Notes under the pieces: generated by a model
Databases searched by the model: none
What the model saw: only the letters and a program-made list of their open reading frames with translations
What the model was told of the DNA's origin: nothing
Part shown: positions 31,804-41,930 of the stretch, one piece after another
Numbering within the stretch: the first letter of the stretch is position 1
Layout of the letters: each line of letters starts with the position of its first letter
Origin: Acidobacteriota bacterium
GTDB lineage: Bacteria > Acidobacteriota > Thermoanaerobaculia > Gp7-AA8
Assembly: GCA_003223645.1 (NCBI GenBank)
Contig: QHVT01000013.1
Coordinates: 62,001 to 126,000 of the forward strand
Direction: 5' to 3'
DNA length: 64,000 nt
Program-made: the position numbers and the translations under genes

Positions 31804-32352
31804 TCAGTAAGTGACTTTGTGGAAGTATTGAAACGGCTTGCGCTCATTCTTCTGAATGATCGGATAGAACTTTGCGGATTTGAGCGCTTGCTCGTTTTGA
31901 GCGGCCAGCTCGGGCGAGCCGGTGGTGTTGACGATGAGCTGCGTGCCGACGACTTCGCCGTCGCTGTTCACATCGGCGCGGATGTAGATCTCGCCGTGCG
32001 CCGAGGGCGCGGACACCGGCAGCGGCATGATGCGGAATCGCACGTCGGGGTTCGCGTCCACCTGCTTCTTCGCTTCGGCGTCCATCAGGTCCGACAGCTT
32101 CGCCCATCCCGATCCCCCGCCCGTCCGCACTTCCGCCCAATCGCCCTTCTTCGCCAAAACGGAGATCGCCTCGCCGCTCTGATACGTCGCGACGACCGTC
32201 GCCTTGTCGTCCGGCTTCTCACGCACCGGCATTGCCGGCGATGCGACGTACAGCACGCCGACCGGCTCGCGCGTGTCGACCGTCTCCGTGACGACTGTTT
32301 CCTGCTTGCAGGAGATGCTGAAAAGAAGAAGGACCAATGCGAGGTGTTTCAT
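31804..32352 (-). CDS. SH3b/TonB-C-like lipoprotein
   Basis: The 182-residue product starts with a lipoprotein signal (MKHLALVLLLFSISC, Cys15). Residues about 33-90 form a bacterial SH3 domain ('VASPAMPVREKPDDKATVV... GDWAEVRTGGGSGWAKLSDL'), which usually binds peptidoglycan or peptides. Residues about 115-182 resemble the TonB C-terminal domain ('IYIRADVNSDGEVVGTQLIV ... ALKSAKFYPI'). The combination suggests an envelope protein linking wall and outer membrane. ATG at 32352 is chosen because the lipoprotein signal begins there; the frame continues upstream only through a hairpin repeat. It diverges from the ABC exporter operon. Confidence 0.8.
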   Translation of the reverse strand: MKHLALVLLLFSISCKQETVVTETVDTREPVGVLYVASPAMPVREKPDDKATVVATYQSGEAISVLAKKGDWAEVRTGGGSGWAKLSDLMDAEAKKQVDANPDVRFRIMPLPVSAPSAHGEIYIRADVNSDGEVVGTQLIVNTTGSPELAAQNEQALKSAKFYPIIQKNERKPFQYFHKVTY

Positions 32353-32369
32353 TGGCGCGAGCGTACCAG

Positions 32370-32535
32370 AACACCTCCCGAGCCGCGCCCGTGCCCGAGT
32401 CCGCGCCCGAGCCCGCTCCCGCACCCGGGGCGGGCGGCTGTGCGAGCGAACGACGTTGCCCACCCGCCCCGGGCACGGGAGCGGGCACGGGAGCGGGCAC
32501 GGGAGCGGGCTCGGGCGCGGGCTCGGGAGGGTGTC
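32370..32535. repeat. Hairpin element of GGGCACGGGAGC words
   Basis: The left arm (32373-32438) holds GAGCCGCGCCCG, GAGCCCGCTCCC; the right arm (32460-32534) repeats GGGCACGGGAGC three times and ends GGCTCGGGAGGGTGT, complementary to ACACCTCCCGAGCC at the left edge. It lies in the divergent promoter region of the lipoprotein and the exporter operon. Confidence 0.85.
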
Positions 32536-32588
32536 CGGCGGACAAATGTCCGCGGACACCTGTCAATCGGACATGTCCTCGGACACCG
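32532..32588. repeat. TGTCC/GGACA word cluster
   Basis: GTGTCCGGCGGACA, TGTCCGCGGACAC and GACATGTCC-type words form overlapping small palindromes in the spacer before the adaptor gene. It could be an operator region as well as a repeat. Confidence 0.5.
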
Positions 32589-32648
32589 CAACTCATTGAA
32601 AACAAACGATCGGGTGATGGCACCGCGGTTGCGCTAAGGCAGCGCGTC

Positions 32649-33914
32649 ATGATCCAGGACACCTCATCGATGGACCGCCCGGTCGAGACTGCGCGCAGCT
32701 CGCGGCTCCTGCTCTACATCGGCATCGCGGCCGGCGCGCTCCTGATTCTGGGCGTGATTCTCTTTCCCGCGATCCGTCGCTGGATGCGCGCGGAAACGTC
32801 CGTCGACGCGACGGGCCTCCGCATCGCCACCGTCACGCGCGGCGATCTGCAGCGCGATCTCTCCGTGCAGGGACGCGTCATTGCTTCGCTGCATCCGACG
32901 CTCTTCAGCTCCGGCCCCGGCATCGTCTCGCTCCGTTTGAAAGCGGGCGCGCAGGCGAAGCGCGGCGACGTGCTCGCGACCATCGACAGCAAGGAATTGC
33001 AGACCTCCCTCCAACAGGCGCGCGCGAACCTCGCGTCGATTCGCGCGGAGCTCGAGCGGCAGAAGATCGTCGGACGGCAAACGCAATTGCGCTCGCAGCA
33101 GCAGGTCGATCTCCTCTCGCTGCGCAACGAAGCCGCGCGACGCGCGCTCGATCGCAATCAGCGCATGTTCGGCGAAGGGCTCAGCAACAAGGCCGATCTC
33201 GAAGCGGCGCAGGACAACGTGCGCACGTCGCAAATGGAGCTCGATCAAGCGAAGAAGGAGCTCGATCTCTCGCGCGAGACGTTGTCATTCGATGTACAGA
33301 CGCGCGAGCAAGCGTTCCTGCGGCAGTCGTCGGTCACCGACGACTTGCAGAAGCGCGTCGACGAGCTGACGATCCGCGCGCCGTTCGACGGCATGGTCGC
33401 AGCCGTCATGGTGCAGGACAGCGACGCCGTCGCCGCGAATCAGCCGATCGTCACGATCGTCAATCTCTCGTCGCTCGAGCTGGAGATCGCGCTGCCTGAA
33501 GAATATGGAGGCGACACCGTGATCGGCACGCCGGCGACGATCTCGTTCAACGGCCGCGAGTATCAGGGCAAAGTGACGGCGATCTCCCCTGAGGTCGCGA
33601 ACAGCCAGGTTGCGGCGATGGTCGACTTCGTCGAACAGCCGATTGGATTAAAACAGAACCAGCGCCTCACGACGCGACTCGTGTTCGAGTCGAAGAAGAA
33701 CGTGCTCAAAGTCGCGCGCGGCTCGTTCGTCGATGCCGGAGGCGGACGCATCGCCTACGTCGTCGACGGTCAGATCGCCACACGCCGCGCGATCACCCTC
33801 GGCGCATCGAGCGCCAACGAAGTCGAAGTATTGGACGGCCTGCAGGCCGGAGAACGAATCATCGCTTCGGATACCACCGCGTTCGGAGACGCGCGGACCG
33901 TGTTGTTGAGATGA
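32649..33914 (+). CDS. Periplasmic adaptor (membrane-fusion) protein of a MacAB-like exporter
   Basis: The 421-residue protein has an N-terminal membrane anchor (LLLYIGIAAGALLILGVILF), a lipoyl half ('GPGIVSLRLKAGAQAKRGDVLATID'), a long coiled coil (about residues 115-230, 'LQQARANLASIRAELERQ ... LDQAKKELDLSRETL'), the second lipoyl half ('TIRAPFDGMVAAVMVQDSDAV') and beta-barrel and membrane-proximal domains. This is the HlyD/MacA layout, linking an inner-membrane ABC exporter to an outer-membrane channel. ATPase and two permease genes follow at once. ATG 32649 is preferred, with ATG 32670 possible. Confidence 0.92.
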   Translation: MIQDTSSMDRPVETARSSRLLLYIGIAAGALLILGVILFPAIRRWMRAETSVDATGLRIATVTRGDLQRDLSVQGRVIASLHPTLFSSGPGIVSLRLKAGAQAKRGDVLATIDSKELQTSLQQARANLASIRAELERQKIVGRQTQLRSQQQVDLLSLRNEAARRALDRNQRMFGEGLSNKADLEAAQDNVRTSQMELDQAKKELDLSRETLSFDVQTREQAFLRQSSVTDDLQKRVDELTIRAPFDGMVAAVMVQDSDAVAANQPIVTIVNLSSLELEIALPEEYGGDTVIGTPATISFNGREYQGKVTAISPEVANSQVAAMVDFVEQPIGLKQNQRLTTRLVFESKKNVLKVARGSFVDAGGGRIAYVVDGQIATRRAITLGASSANEVEVLDGLQAGERIIASDTTAFGDARTVLLR

Positions 33915-33918
33915 GAAA

Positions 33919-33996
33919 CGGTGCTGAGTGCTGAGTGCTGAGTGCCAGAGACGAATCCTCCCAGCACCCAGCACCCAGCACCCAGCACCCGGCACG
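33919..33996. repeat. Hairpin element of GTGCTGA/CAGCACC words
   Basis: GTGCTGAGTGCTGAGTGCTGA on the left faces CAGCACCCAGCACCCAGCACC on the right, each with a 7-base period. It lies between the adaptor and ATPase genes. Confidence 0.85.
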
Positions 33997-34014
33997 AACT
34001 AAGGAGAAACTCGC

Positions 34015-34743
34015 ATGCTCGAGATGAAGAACATCAAAAAGGTCTACCGCACCGATACGATCCAGACGCACGCGCTCGAAGATTTTTCGCTGCTTGTCGA
34101 GTCCGGCGAGTTCGTGTCGGTGATGGGACCGTCGGGTTCCGGCAAGACCACATTCCTCAACGTCGCGGGGCTGCTCGACACGTTCGACTCCGGCACGTAC
34201 ATCCTCGACGGAAAAGACGTCAGCAAACTCTCGGACAGCGAGATGTCGCGCATCCGCAACCGCGCGATCGGCTTCGTCTTCCAGTCGTTCAACCTGATTC
34301 CCGACCTCAATGTGTTCGACAACGTCGACGTCCCGCTGCGCTATCGCGGGCTCGGCGCCGCCGATCGCAAACAGCGCATCGAGCGCGCGCTCGACCTGGT
34401 CGGCCTCTCCTCGCGCGCGAAGCATCTGCCGTCGCAACTCTCCGGCGGACAGCAGCAGCGCGTCGCGGTCGCACGCGTCCTCGCCGGCGATCCTAAGCTG
34501 ATCCTCGCCGACGAGCCGACGGGAAATCTCGACTCGCTCATGGCGCGCGAGATCATGGATCTTCTCGATCGCATCAACGCCAGCGGCACGACGATCGTGA
34601 TGGTCACGCACAGCCCCGAATGCGCGGTCCGCGCACAGCGGCAGATCCACGTCCTCGACGGACGCGTCGTCGATCTCGAAACGCCGCGCATCTCGCTCGC
34701 GCGCAACGAAGTGAGCGCCGGCATGGCGTCCACATTGGGTTGA
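34015..34743 (+). CDS. ABC exporter ATPase (MacB/LolD type)
   Basis: The 242-residue ATPase has Walker A 'GPSGSGKTT', Q-loop 'FVFQSFNLIPDL', signature 'LSGGQQQR', Walker B 'LILADEPTGNLD' and H-loop 'VTHSPE'. The 'FQSFNLIPDLNVFDNV' segment is typical for the MacB/LolD/FtsE branch that drives transmembrane mechanotransmission rather than true membrane passage. AAGGAG lies ten bases before the ATG. It powers the two permeases encoded downstream, with the adaptor encoded upstream. Confidence 0.95.
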   Translation: MLEMKNIKKVYRTDTIQTHALEDFSLLVESGEFVSVMGPSGSGKTTFLNVAGLLDTFDSGTYILDGKDVSKLSDSEMSRIRNRAIGFVFQSFNLIPDLNVFDNVDVPLRYRGLGAADRKQRIERALDLVGLSSRAKHLPSQLSGGQQQRVAVARVLAGDPKLILADEPTGNLDSLMAREIMDLLDRINASGTTIVMVTHSPECAVRAQRQIHVLDGRVVDLETPRISLARNEVSAGMASTLG

Positions 34744-34750
34744 CACAACG

Positions 34751-34855
34751 TGTCATCCCGAGCGTTCAGCGAGGGACCTGGGCGGGCGGGGCGCGACACA
34801 CGAGCCTCGCACCACCACCCGAGCCCCAGATCCCTCGCTCACGCTCGGGATGACA
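34751..34855. repeat. Hairpin element, GTCATCCCGAGCG family
   Basis: TGTCATCCCGAGCG...GCGAGGGACC at the left pairs with ...GATCCCTCGCTCACGCTCGG at the right (ending GGATGACA). It is the same family as the in-frame ftsK element at 8067-8156, and lies between ATPase and permease genes. Confidence 0.85.
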
Positions 34856-34872
34856 AATCGGAGAATTTTGAC

Positions 34873-36189
34873 ATGTTCCTCTACAACATCCGCATCGGCA
34901 TCAAGAGCCTGCGCCGCAATCCGATCCTCACGGCGCTGCTCATCGCCGCGATCGCCCTCGGCATCTGCGTCTCCACGACCTTCATCGCGCTGCGTCACAT
35001 CTACGAAGCCGATCCGCTGCCCGGCAAGAGCGACAAACTTTTCTACGTCCGCCTCGACAACTGGGATCCCGCGCGCGCGTACAACGCCGACGATCCGAAG
35101 TCGCTGCCGAACATGATCACGTACCGCGACATGCGCGCGCTGATGCAGTCGAACATCCCGACGCGCCAGAGCGGCATGTACGTCGCCGGCATGTTCGCGC
35201 ATCCCGACCCGAAGATCGGCCGGCCGTTCGGCGTCAGGATCCGGATGTGCTTCAACGACTTCTTCACGATGTTCAACATCCCGTTCCAGTACGGCTCGGG
35301 ATGGGACAAGGCCGCGGACGCGAAGCCCGAGCAGGTCATCGTCATCAATCAAGACCAAAACCAGAAAATGTTCGGCGGCGGCAATAGCGTCGGCCGCACG
35401 ATCCGTCTCGATGACCGTGACTACAAAGTCGTCGGCGTGATCGGCGCGGAGTGGAAGCCGGCGTTCCGCTTCTACGACTACAACGGCGGCACCGTGCCGC
35501 CCGAGGGCGTGTTCATGCCGTTCAATTTGACGCCGGTGCTGCAGTTGAACACGGCGGCGAACAGCGACGGCTGGAAGAACCAGGCCGACAACACCTACGA
35601 GTCGTTCCTGCAATCGGAACAGACGTGGATCGAATACTGGGCCGAGCTGCCGACGCCGGAGAAGCAGCAGGCCTTCCGCGACTACGTGACGAACTACGTC
35701 GTCGATCAGAAAAAACATGGACGCTTCGAGCGCCCGCTGCACATCGAGATCACGAGCATGCCGCAGACGATGAGCGCGTTCCAGATCGTGCCGCCGACCG
35801 TGAAGTCGATGAGCATCGTGTCGCTGCTGTTCCTTATCGTCTGCTCGCTCAATCTCGTCGGACTGTTGCTCGGCAAGTTCCTCGCGCGTGTGCCGGAAGT
35901 CTCCGTGCGCCGCGCACTCGGCGCAAGCAAGTTCCAGGTCTTCTGGCAACACGTCGTCGAATGCGAACTGGTCGGCATCATCGGAGGCGCGATCGGACTC
36001 GTACTCTCGATCGGCACGCTGCAGCTCATCGCCAAGATGACGCCGCAGAACACGATCACGATCGGACTCGACGGCGAGATGGTCTTCGTCTCGATTTTTC
36101 TGTCGCTCGTCGCCGGCCTGCTCGCCGGTCTCTATCCGTCCTGGCGCGTCTGCACGATCGCGCCGGCCATGCAGTTGAAAGTTCAATGA
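34873..36189 (+). CDS. MacB-type ABC permease 1
   Basis: The 438-residue permease has an N-terminal membrane helix (ILTALLIAAIALGICVSTTFIAL), a large periplasmic MacB-PCD domain (about residues 45-300) and three C-terminal helices with the FtsX signature ('VRRALGASKFQVFWQHVVECELVG'). The ATG at 34873 begins the conserved 'NIRIGIKSLRRNP' segment; the upstream extension is hairpin repeat and is excluded. With the next gene it probably forms a heterodimeric exporter of the type IV ABC family. Cargo unknown. Confidence 0.92.
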   Translation: MFLYNIRIGIKSLRRNPILTALLIAAIALGICVSTTFIALRHIYEADPLPGKSDKLFYVRLDNWDPARAYNADDPKSLPNMITYRDMRALMQSNIPTRQSGMYVAGMFAHPDPKIGRPFGVRIRMCFNDFFTMFNIPFQYGSGWDKAADAKPEQVIVINQDQNQKMFGGGNSVGRTIRLDDRDYKVVGVIGAEWKPAFRFYDYNGGTVPPEGVFMPFNLTPVLQLNTAANSDGWKNQADNTYESFLQSEQTWIEYWAELPTPEKQQAFRDYVTNYVVDQKKHGRFERPLHIEITSMPQTMSAFQIVPPTVKSMSIVSLLFLIVCSLNLVGLLLGKFLARVPEVSVRRALGASKFQVFWQHVVECELVGIIGGAIGLVLSIGTLQLIAKMTPQNTITIGLDGEMVFVSIFLSLVAGLLAGLYPSWRVCTIAPAMQLKVQ

Positions 36190-36283
36190 ACCGGATGGCG
36201 GATGGCGGATGGCAGACGGCAGAAACGATGATCGCGTTCGTCGCGGCTTCTGCCATCCGCCATCTGCCATCCGCCATCGAATA
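36190..36283. repeat. Hairpin element of GGATGGC/GCCATCC words
   Basis: The left arm (36193-36222) has GGATGGCGGATGGCGGATGG; the right arm (36250-36280) has TGCCATCCGCCATCTGCC. It fills the spacer between the two permease genes, and is of the same family as 17271-17347. Confidence 0.85.
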
Positions 36284-36294
36284 GGGAGGACATC

Positions 36295-37497
36295 ATGCCG
36301 ATCGGACCGATCGTTCGCGCGATGAAGCACAACCGCACGCGTTTCGCGCTCATCATCTTCGAGATCGCGATCACACTCGCCATCGTCACCAACGCCGTCA
36401 ACATGATCCTCGCGCAACGCGAGCAGATGAAGAAAACCTCCGGCTTCGACGACGACAACATCCTCTGGGCCAGCGCGGTGCCGTTCGCGCCGGAGTTCAA
36501 GGAGCAGTCGTACATCGAGAATGTCGTGATGGGCGACCTCCGCGCGATCCGCGCGATTCCCGGCGTGAAGGCCGTCGCCGCAACCGGCTTTTTGCCCTGG
36601 CAGGGCGGCGGCAGCTCCGGGACGATGAAGGCCGAGGGATATCCCGATAAGTTCCAGGCGCAGACGTACGGCGCGCGCGGCGATCTCCTCGGCGCGCTCG
36701 GCGCCAAGTTGAAATACGGACGCGCATTCACCGAGAACGACACGCCGGTCGATCCGAACGAGTCGACGAAGGTCTGCATCATCAGCAGCAAGCTCTCGGA
36801 AAAATTGTGGGGGAAGGCGAACCCGATCGGACGCGTGATCACGAGCACCGAAGGGCAGACGCCGCGCACCGTCGTCGGCGTCCTCGACGAGTTCTACAAC
36901 CCTTACTCATGGAACATCGGCGACTACGTGCGCTTCACGCCCGGCCGCGCGTACGACGGCACCGGCTCGTTCTATCTGATTCGCAGCGAGCCCGGCGCAT
37001 CGAAGTCGGTCGCCGACGCGCTCGAGAAGACGCTCGTGAAAGTGAATGCCGGCCGCGTGTTCCGGGTCGGCACCGTACCGCAGGTCAAGGAGCGCTACTT
37101 TTCGGGCAACACGCTCGTCATCCGCGCGATGACCGCCGTCATCGTCGTCCTCGTTTTCATCACGGCGCTCGGCATCCTCGGCATCACGTCGCTCGCCGTC
37201 GCGGAACGAACGAAGCAGATCGGCACGCGCCGCGCGCTCGGCGCGACGAAAGGCGACATCCTCAAGCACTTCCTCACCGAGAACTGGATCGTCACGTCGA
37301 TCGGTCTCTTCCTCGGCATCATTGCCACCTACGCGCTGAACTTTTTCCTCGTCAGCCAGCTCACCGACACGAAGATGCCGTGGTACCTCGTCGGCGTCGG
37401 CGTCGTCCTGCTCTGGCTCAACGGACTCGTCGCCACGATCCCGCCGGCGCTCCGCGCGGCCAGCGTCTCGCCGGCGATCGCAACCCGGACGGTGTAG
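36295..37497 (+). CDS. MacB-type ABC permease 2
   Basis: The 400-residue permease has the same layout as its neighbour: N-terminal helix ('FALIIFEIAITLAIVTNAVNMIL'), periplasmic domain, and C-terminal FtsX-type helices ('AVIVVLVFITALGILGITSLAV', 'TRRALGATKGDILKHFLTENWIV'). The sequence is well diverged from permease 1, consistent with a heterodimer. GGGAGGA precedes the ATG at 36295. Two hairpin elements separate it from the response-regulator gene downstream. Confidence 0.92.
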   Translation: MPIGPIVRAMKHNRTRFALIIFEIAITLAIVTNAVNMILAQREQMKKTSGFDDDNILWASAVPFAPEFKEQSYIENVVMGDLRAIRAIPGVKAVAATGFLPWQGGGSSGTMKAEGYPDKFQAQTYGARGDLLGALGAKLKYGRAFTENDTPVDPNESTKVCIISSKLSEKLWGKANPIGRVITSTEGQTPRTVVGVLDEFYNPYSWNIGDYVRFTPGRAYDGTGSFYLIRSEPGASKSVADALEKTLVKVNAGRVFRVGTVPQVKERYFSGNTLVIRAMTAVIVVLVFITALGILGITSLAVAERTKQIGTRRALGATKGDILKHFLTENWIVTSIGLFLGIIATYALNFFLVSQLTDTKMPWYLVGVGVVLLWLNGLVATIPPALRAASVSPAIATRTV

Positions 37498-37502
37498 ATT
37501 CA

Positions 37503-37557
37503 AGGAGAGCCGGCGTCCCGCCCGCCCCCGGGGGCGGCCGAGACGGCCGCTCTCCTC
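37503..37557. repeat. Hairpin element, GGAGAGC...GCTCTCC family
   Basis: AGGAGAGCCGGCGTCCCGCC at the left and GGCCGAGACGGCCGCTCTCC at the right form the stem. It belongs to the family seen at 13866-13922 and 60071-60132. Confidence 0.8.
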
Positions 37558-37564
37558 GGGATGT

Positions 37565-37658
37565 CGTAGTAGCCTCCCGGCCTCCAAGCCTCCCGGCTTC
37601 CTGGAAGTCAGTTGGCCGAGGAAGCTGGGAGGCTAGGAGGCCGTGCGGCTTGGAGGCC
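37565..37658. repeat. Hairpin element of GCCTCC/GGAGGCT words
   Basis: AGCCTCCCGGCCTCCAAGCC on the left faces GCTGGGAGGCTAGGAGGCC and GGCTTGGAGGCC on the right. The last word directly touches the ATG of the response regulator, where 'TTGGAGG' may double as its ribosome site. Confidence 0.85.
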
Positions 37659-39053
<1,395 letters not shown>

Positions 39054-39056
<3 letters not shown>

Positions 39057-39120
39057 GCGCAGGGGCTCAAAGGCGCAGAGGCGCAAAGATGTGCTATGAG
39101 CCTGTGAGCCTATGCGCCTA
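39054..39120. repeat. Hairpin element of GGCGCAGA/TGAGCC words
   Basis: TAGGCGCAGGGGCTCA and GGCGCAGAGGCGC at the left face TGAGCCTGTGAGCC and TATGCGCCTA at the right. It spans the regulator stop and the first codons of the kinase (ATG 39112). Confidence 0.75.
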
Positions 39121-40419
39121 GACACGCGCGTTCGCGCCGCGCTCGCCGTCAACATCACCCTCGCGCTGATCGCTTCGTTCCTCGCCACGCGAGTCGCGCG
39201 CGCGTTGCAGATGCCGGAGATTTCCGCGTGGGCGATGGCGGGACTCGTCGTGATTCCGATCGCGCTCTGGACCACGCACCGGATCGTGCGAAGGGTGTCG
39301 GCCCTGATGCAGGGACTCGACGACGGCCTGCGCGGATTTCGCGACGCCGATTTCAGCATGCGGCTCGCGGCCGTCGAAGGCGACGAGACGCTCGAGATCA
39401 AGAGCCTCTACAACGAAGTCGCGGACCTGCTTCGCGCACAGCGCGCGGACGTCTATCAGAAGGAATTGCTCCTCGACACGATCCTGCAGCGCACCCCCGT
39501 CGCGGTGCTGCTCGTCAACGCCGCCGATCGCGTCGTCTACTCGAACGTCGCCGCGCGCGAGCTCTTCACCGGCGGCGCGCGCGTCGACGGCGGTCACTAC
39601 TCGTCACTCGTCGCACAACTCACTGAGCCGATGCGCGACGCGCTCGCCGGCGGCGGCGACGGCATCGTCGTCATTCCCCCCTCGACAAAGAACGAACAGG
39701 AAGAGACGTTTCACATCTCGCAGCGCACGTTTCGCCTCAACACGCTCGAGCATCGCCTCATCCTCGTCGAGCGCCTCACCGCCGAGCTGCGGCGGCAGGA
39801 AGTGGAGGTCTGGAAGAAAGCGATTCGCGTCATCAATCACGAAATCAACAACACCATCGCGCCCATCAGCTCGCTCTTCCACTCCGCGCGCCTCGCGCAG
39901 CAGCGCGACCGCCGCGAGCAGCTCGAGGAGATTTACGGGTCGATCGACGAGCGCCTCGCGTTCCTGCGCACGTTCCTCGAGTCCTACGCACAGTTCGCGC
40001 GACTGCCCGAGCCGCGCAAACAACTCACGCGATGGGACGAGATCCTCGCCGACGTCCGCACGCTTTACGACTTCCGTGTCGAAGGCGACGCGCGCGCCGA
40101 AGTGTTCGTTGACCGCGCGCAAATGCAGCAGGTGCTGATCAACCTCGTGAAAAACGCGCACGAGTCGGGGAGCGATCCCGGCGCGATCAAAGTCTCGCTG
40201 CAGCGCAACATCGTCCGCGTCTCCGATGCCGGACGCGGCATGCGCGAGGATGTTTTGCGACAGGCGCTCGTCCCGTTCTATTCGACGAAGCCCGGCGGCA
40301 CCGGCGTCGGCCTCGCGCTGTCTAACGAGATCATCGAGGCCCACGGCGGCCGCATGCGCCTCGAAGCACGCCTCGGCGGCGGCACGATCGTCACGTGCTG
40401 GCTGCCGGCGCCCGGGTAG
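39112..40419 (+). CDS. Membrane sensor histidine kinase
   Basis: The 435-residue kinase has two N-terminal helices (VNITLALIASFLATRVARAL and AWAMAGLVVIPIALWTTHRI), a HAMP-like linker, a PAS domain (residues about 120-215, 'LLDTILQRTPVAVLLVNAADRVVYSN') and the HisKA/HATPase core: phospho-acceptor His243 in 'VINHEINNT', N box 'NLVKNAHESG', G1 'VSDAGRGM', and G2 'GGTGVGLALSNEII'. The NtrY-like 'INHEIN(N)T' box matches partners of NtrC regulators. It has almost no periplasmic loop, so it senses membrane or cytoplasmic cues. The start codon lies inside a hairpin element. Confidence 0.92.
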   Translation: MRLDTRVRAALAVNITLALIASFLATRVARALQMPEISAWAMAGLVVIPIALWTTHRIVRRVSALMQGLDDGLRGFRDADFSMRLAAVEGDETLEIKSLYNEVADLLRAQRADVYQKELLLDTILQRTPVAVLLVNAADRVVYSNVAARELFTGGARVDGGHYSSLVAQLTEPMRDALAGGGDGIVVIPPSTKNEQEETFHISQRTFRLNTLEHRLILVERLTAELRRQEVEVWKKAIRVINHEINNTIAPISSLFHSARLAQQRDRREQLEEIYGSIDERLAFLRTFLESYAQFARLPEPRKQLTRWDEILADVRTLYDFRVEGDARAEVFVDRAQMQQVLINLVKNAHESGSDPGAIKVSLQRNIVRVSDAGRGMREDVLRQALVPFYSTKPGGTGVGLALSNEIIEAHGGRMRLEARLGGGTIVTCWLPAPG

Positions 40420-40420
40420 C

Positions 40421-40610
40421 AGCTGCGCTGATGGCGGCTGCGCCGATCGCGGCTGCGCCGGGATCGCGGCTGCGCTGATGGCAAAGCGAAGTCCGAGATT
40501 CAAGGTGCGAAGTTCGAGGTGAAAATTCTGAATTCGCCCTCGCACGTCGAACTTCGGCTTTTGCCATCCGCCATCCGCCATCTGCCATCAGCGCAGCCGC
40601 CATCCACATT
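40421..40610. repeat. Nested double hairpin element
   Basis: Outer arms GCTGCGCTGATGGC (40471-40482) and GCCATCAGCGCAGC enclose inner arms CGAAGTCCGAG...GAAGTTCGAGG and CGTCGAACTTCGGC, i.e. one element inserted in another. GCCATCC words and a GATCGCGGCTGCGC tract surround it. It fills the spacer before the CFA synthase gene, together with 40611-40729, where nothing else is seen. Confidence 0.75.
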
Positions 40611-40729
40611 CCGCGGCAGCGCCGCCGTGGCGAAGTCGAGAGCTCCGATGCAGCCGGAGGAGGGGTCTGCCTTCTCTCGTTAGTGCTATCCTTCGGACGC
40701 TAAATCCAAACTCGTCCAAAGGAACCCCA

Positions 40730-41920
40730 ATGAGCCAGGGACTTTTCCTCGATCTCCTCGATCGCGGTATCACTGACGCGAAAATCCGGTTCAACGTAGG
40801 CGGCCGCGACATCGACGTCGGCCGCGGCGCCGACGGCAACAGGCACGTCCCCGACGTCGTCGTGCGCGTCGCCAACCCGCGCATGTTCAACCGCTCGCTC
40901 GCGCAGGGGAGCCTCGGCCTTGCCGAGTCGTTCATGGACGGCGACTTCGTCGTCGAGAACGATAACCTCCCGCTCTTCCTCGAGATCATGCTGCGCAATC
41001 GCCTCGACAAAAAGGTCATGTCGAATCCGAAGATGGCGCTGCGCATCGGATGGATGCGCGTCTTCGACACCATCAAGGGAAAGGCGGACAACGTTCAGCG
41101 CCACTACGACCTCGGCGACGATCTGTTCGAGGCCTTTCTCGACAAGACGCTGACGTATTCGTGCGGCTACGCGCTCGATCCGGACGACGATCTCGACACG
41201 TTGCAGCAGAACAAGCTCGAGCGCATCTGCAGGAAGCTCCGGATCCGCGAGGGCGATCGCCTCCTCGATATCGGATGCGGATTCGGCGGATTGCTGATGC
41301 ACGCCGCGAAATATCACGGCGCGAAAGCCACCGGCGTGACGCTGAGCCGTCGCCATTGCGAATTCGGAAACGAGCGCATCGCGCGCGAAGGATTGCAGGA
41401 TCGCGTCAACATCGAGTACGCGGACTTCAACGACGTGAAAGGCACGTTCGACCGCGTCGTCAGCGTCGGCATGCTGGAGCATGTGCCGCGGCGCGAGTAC
41501 GGCCGCTACTACGGAAAGATCGCCGACGTGCTGACGCCGGACGGAGTGGGACTCGTTCACGTGATCGGCGCGAACGCGCCGAAGAACGAGCACGATCCGT
41601 TCAGCGCGAAGTACGTCTTCCCGAACGCGAACCAGGTGAAGCTCTCCGAGATCGCGCACGGATTGGAACAAAAAGGTTTGGCGATCCTCGACGTCGAGAA
41701 CATGATCCGCCACTACCATTACACCGCGAAGGGGTGGCTCAAAAACTTCCGCGGGAACCGCGCGCGGCTCGACGTCAAGAAATACGATGCAACGTTCCAG
41801 AAGATGTGGGAGTTTTATCTGAGCGCGTGCGTGGCCGCGGCAAAAGCGTCCGACGCCGCGCTGTATCAGGTGCTCTTCATGAAGGATTACACGGCTCCGA
41901 TGCCGCTGCACCGGGTGTGA
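40730..41920 (+). CDS. cfa: Cyclopropane-fatty-acyl-phospholipid synthase
   Basis: The 396-residue SAM-dependent enzyme shows 'HYDLGDDLFEAFLDKTLTYSCGYA' (substrate-side motif of CFA synthases), the SAM motif 'LLDIGCGFGGLLMHAA', 'GVTLSRRHCEFGNERI' and 'VEHVPRREYGRYYGKI'-type elements, and the C-terminal 'VENMIRHYHYTAKGWLKNF'. It methylenates double bonds of membrane phospholipid acyl chains. The next two genes, a desaturase and a small membrane methyltransferase, follow within 10 bases and with overlap, so the three form a lipid-modification operon. AAAGGA lies before the ATG. Confidence 0.93.
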   Translation: MSQGLFLDLLDRGITDAKIRFNVGGRDIDVGRGADGNRHVPDVVVRVANPRMFNRSLAQGSLGLAESFMDGDFVVENDNLPLFLEIMLRNRLDKKVMSNPKMALRIGWMRVFDTIKGKADNVQRHYDLGDDLFEAFLDKTLTYSCGYALDPDDDLDTLQQNKLERICRKLRIREGDRLLDIGCGFGGLLMHAAKYHGAKATGVTLSRRHCEFGNERIAREGLQDRVNIEYADFNDVKGTFDRVVSVGMLEHVPRREYGRYYGKIADVLTPDGVGLVHVIGANAPKNEHDPFSAKYVFPNANQVKLSEIAHGLEQKGLAILDVENMIRHYHYTAKGWLKNFRGNRARLDVKKYDATFQKMWEFYLSACVAAAKASDAALYQVLFMKDYTAPMPLHRV

Positions 41921-41930
41921 GGGAACAATT

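Noticed and set aside
34751-34855. Rho-independent terminator between exporter ATPase and permease
   Set aside because: No T run follows the stem, related copies lie inside coding regions, and the genes clearly belong to one operon.
37503-37658. Insertion sequence ends
   Set aside because: Inverted repeats are present but no transposase frame lies between any pair of them in the window.
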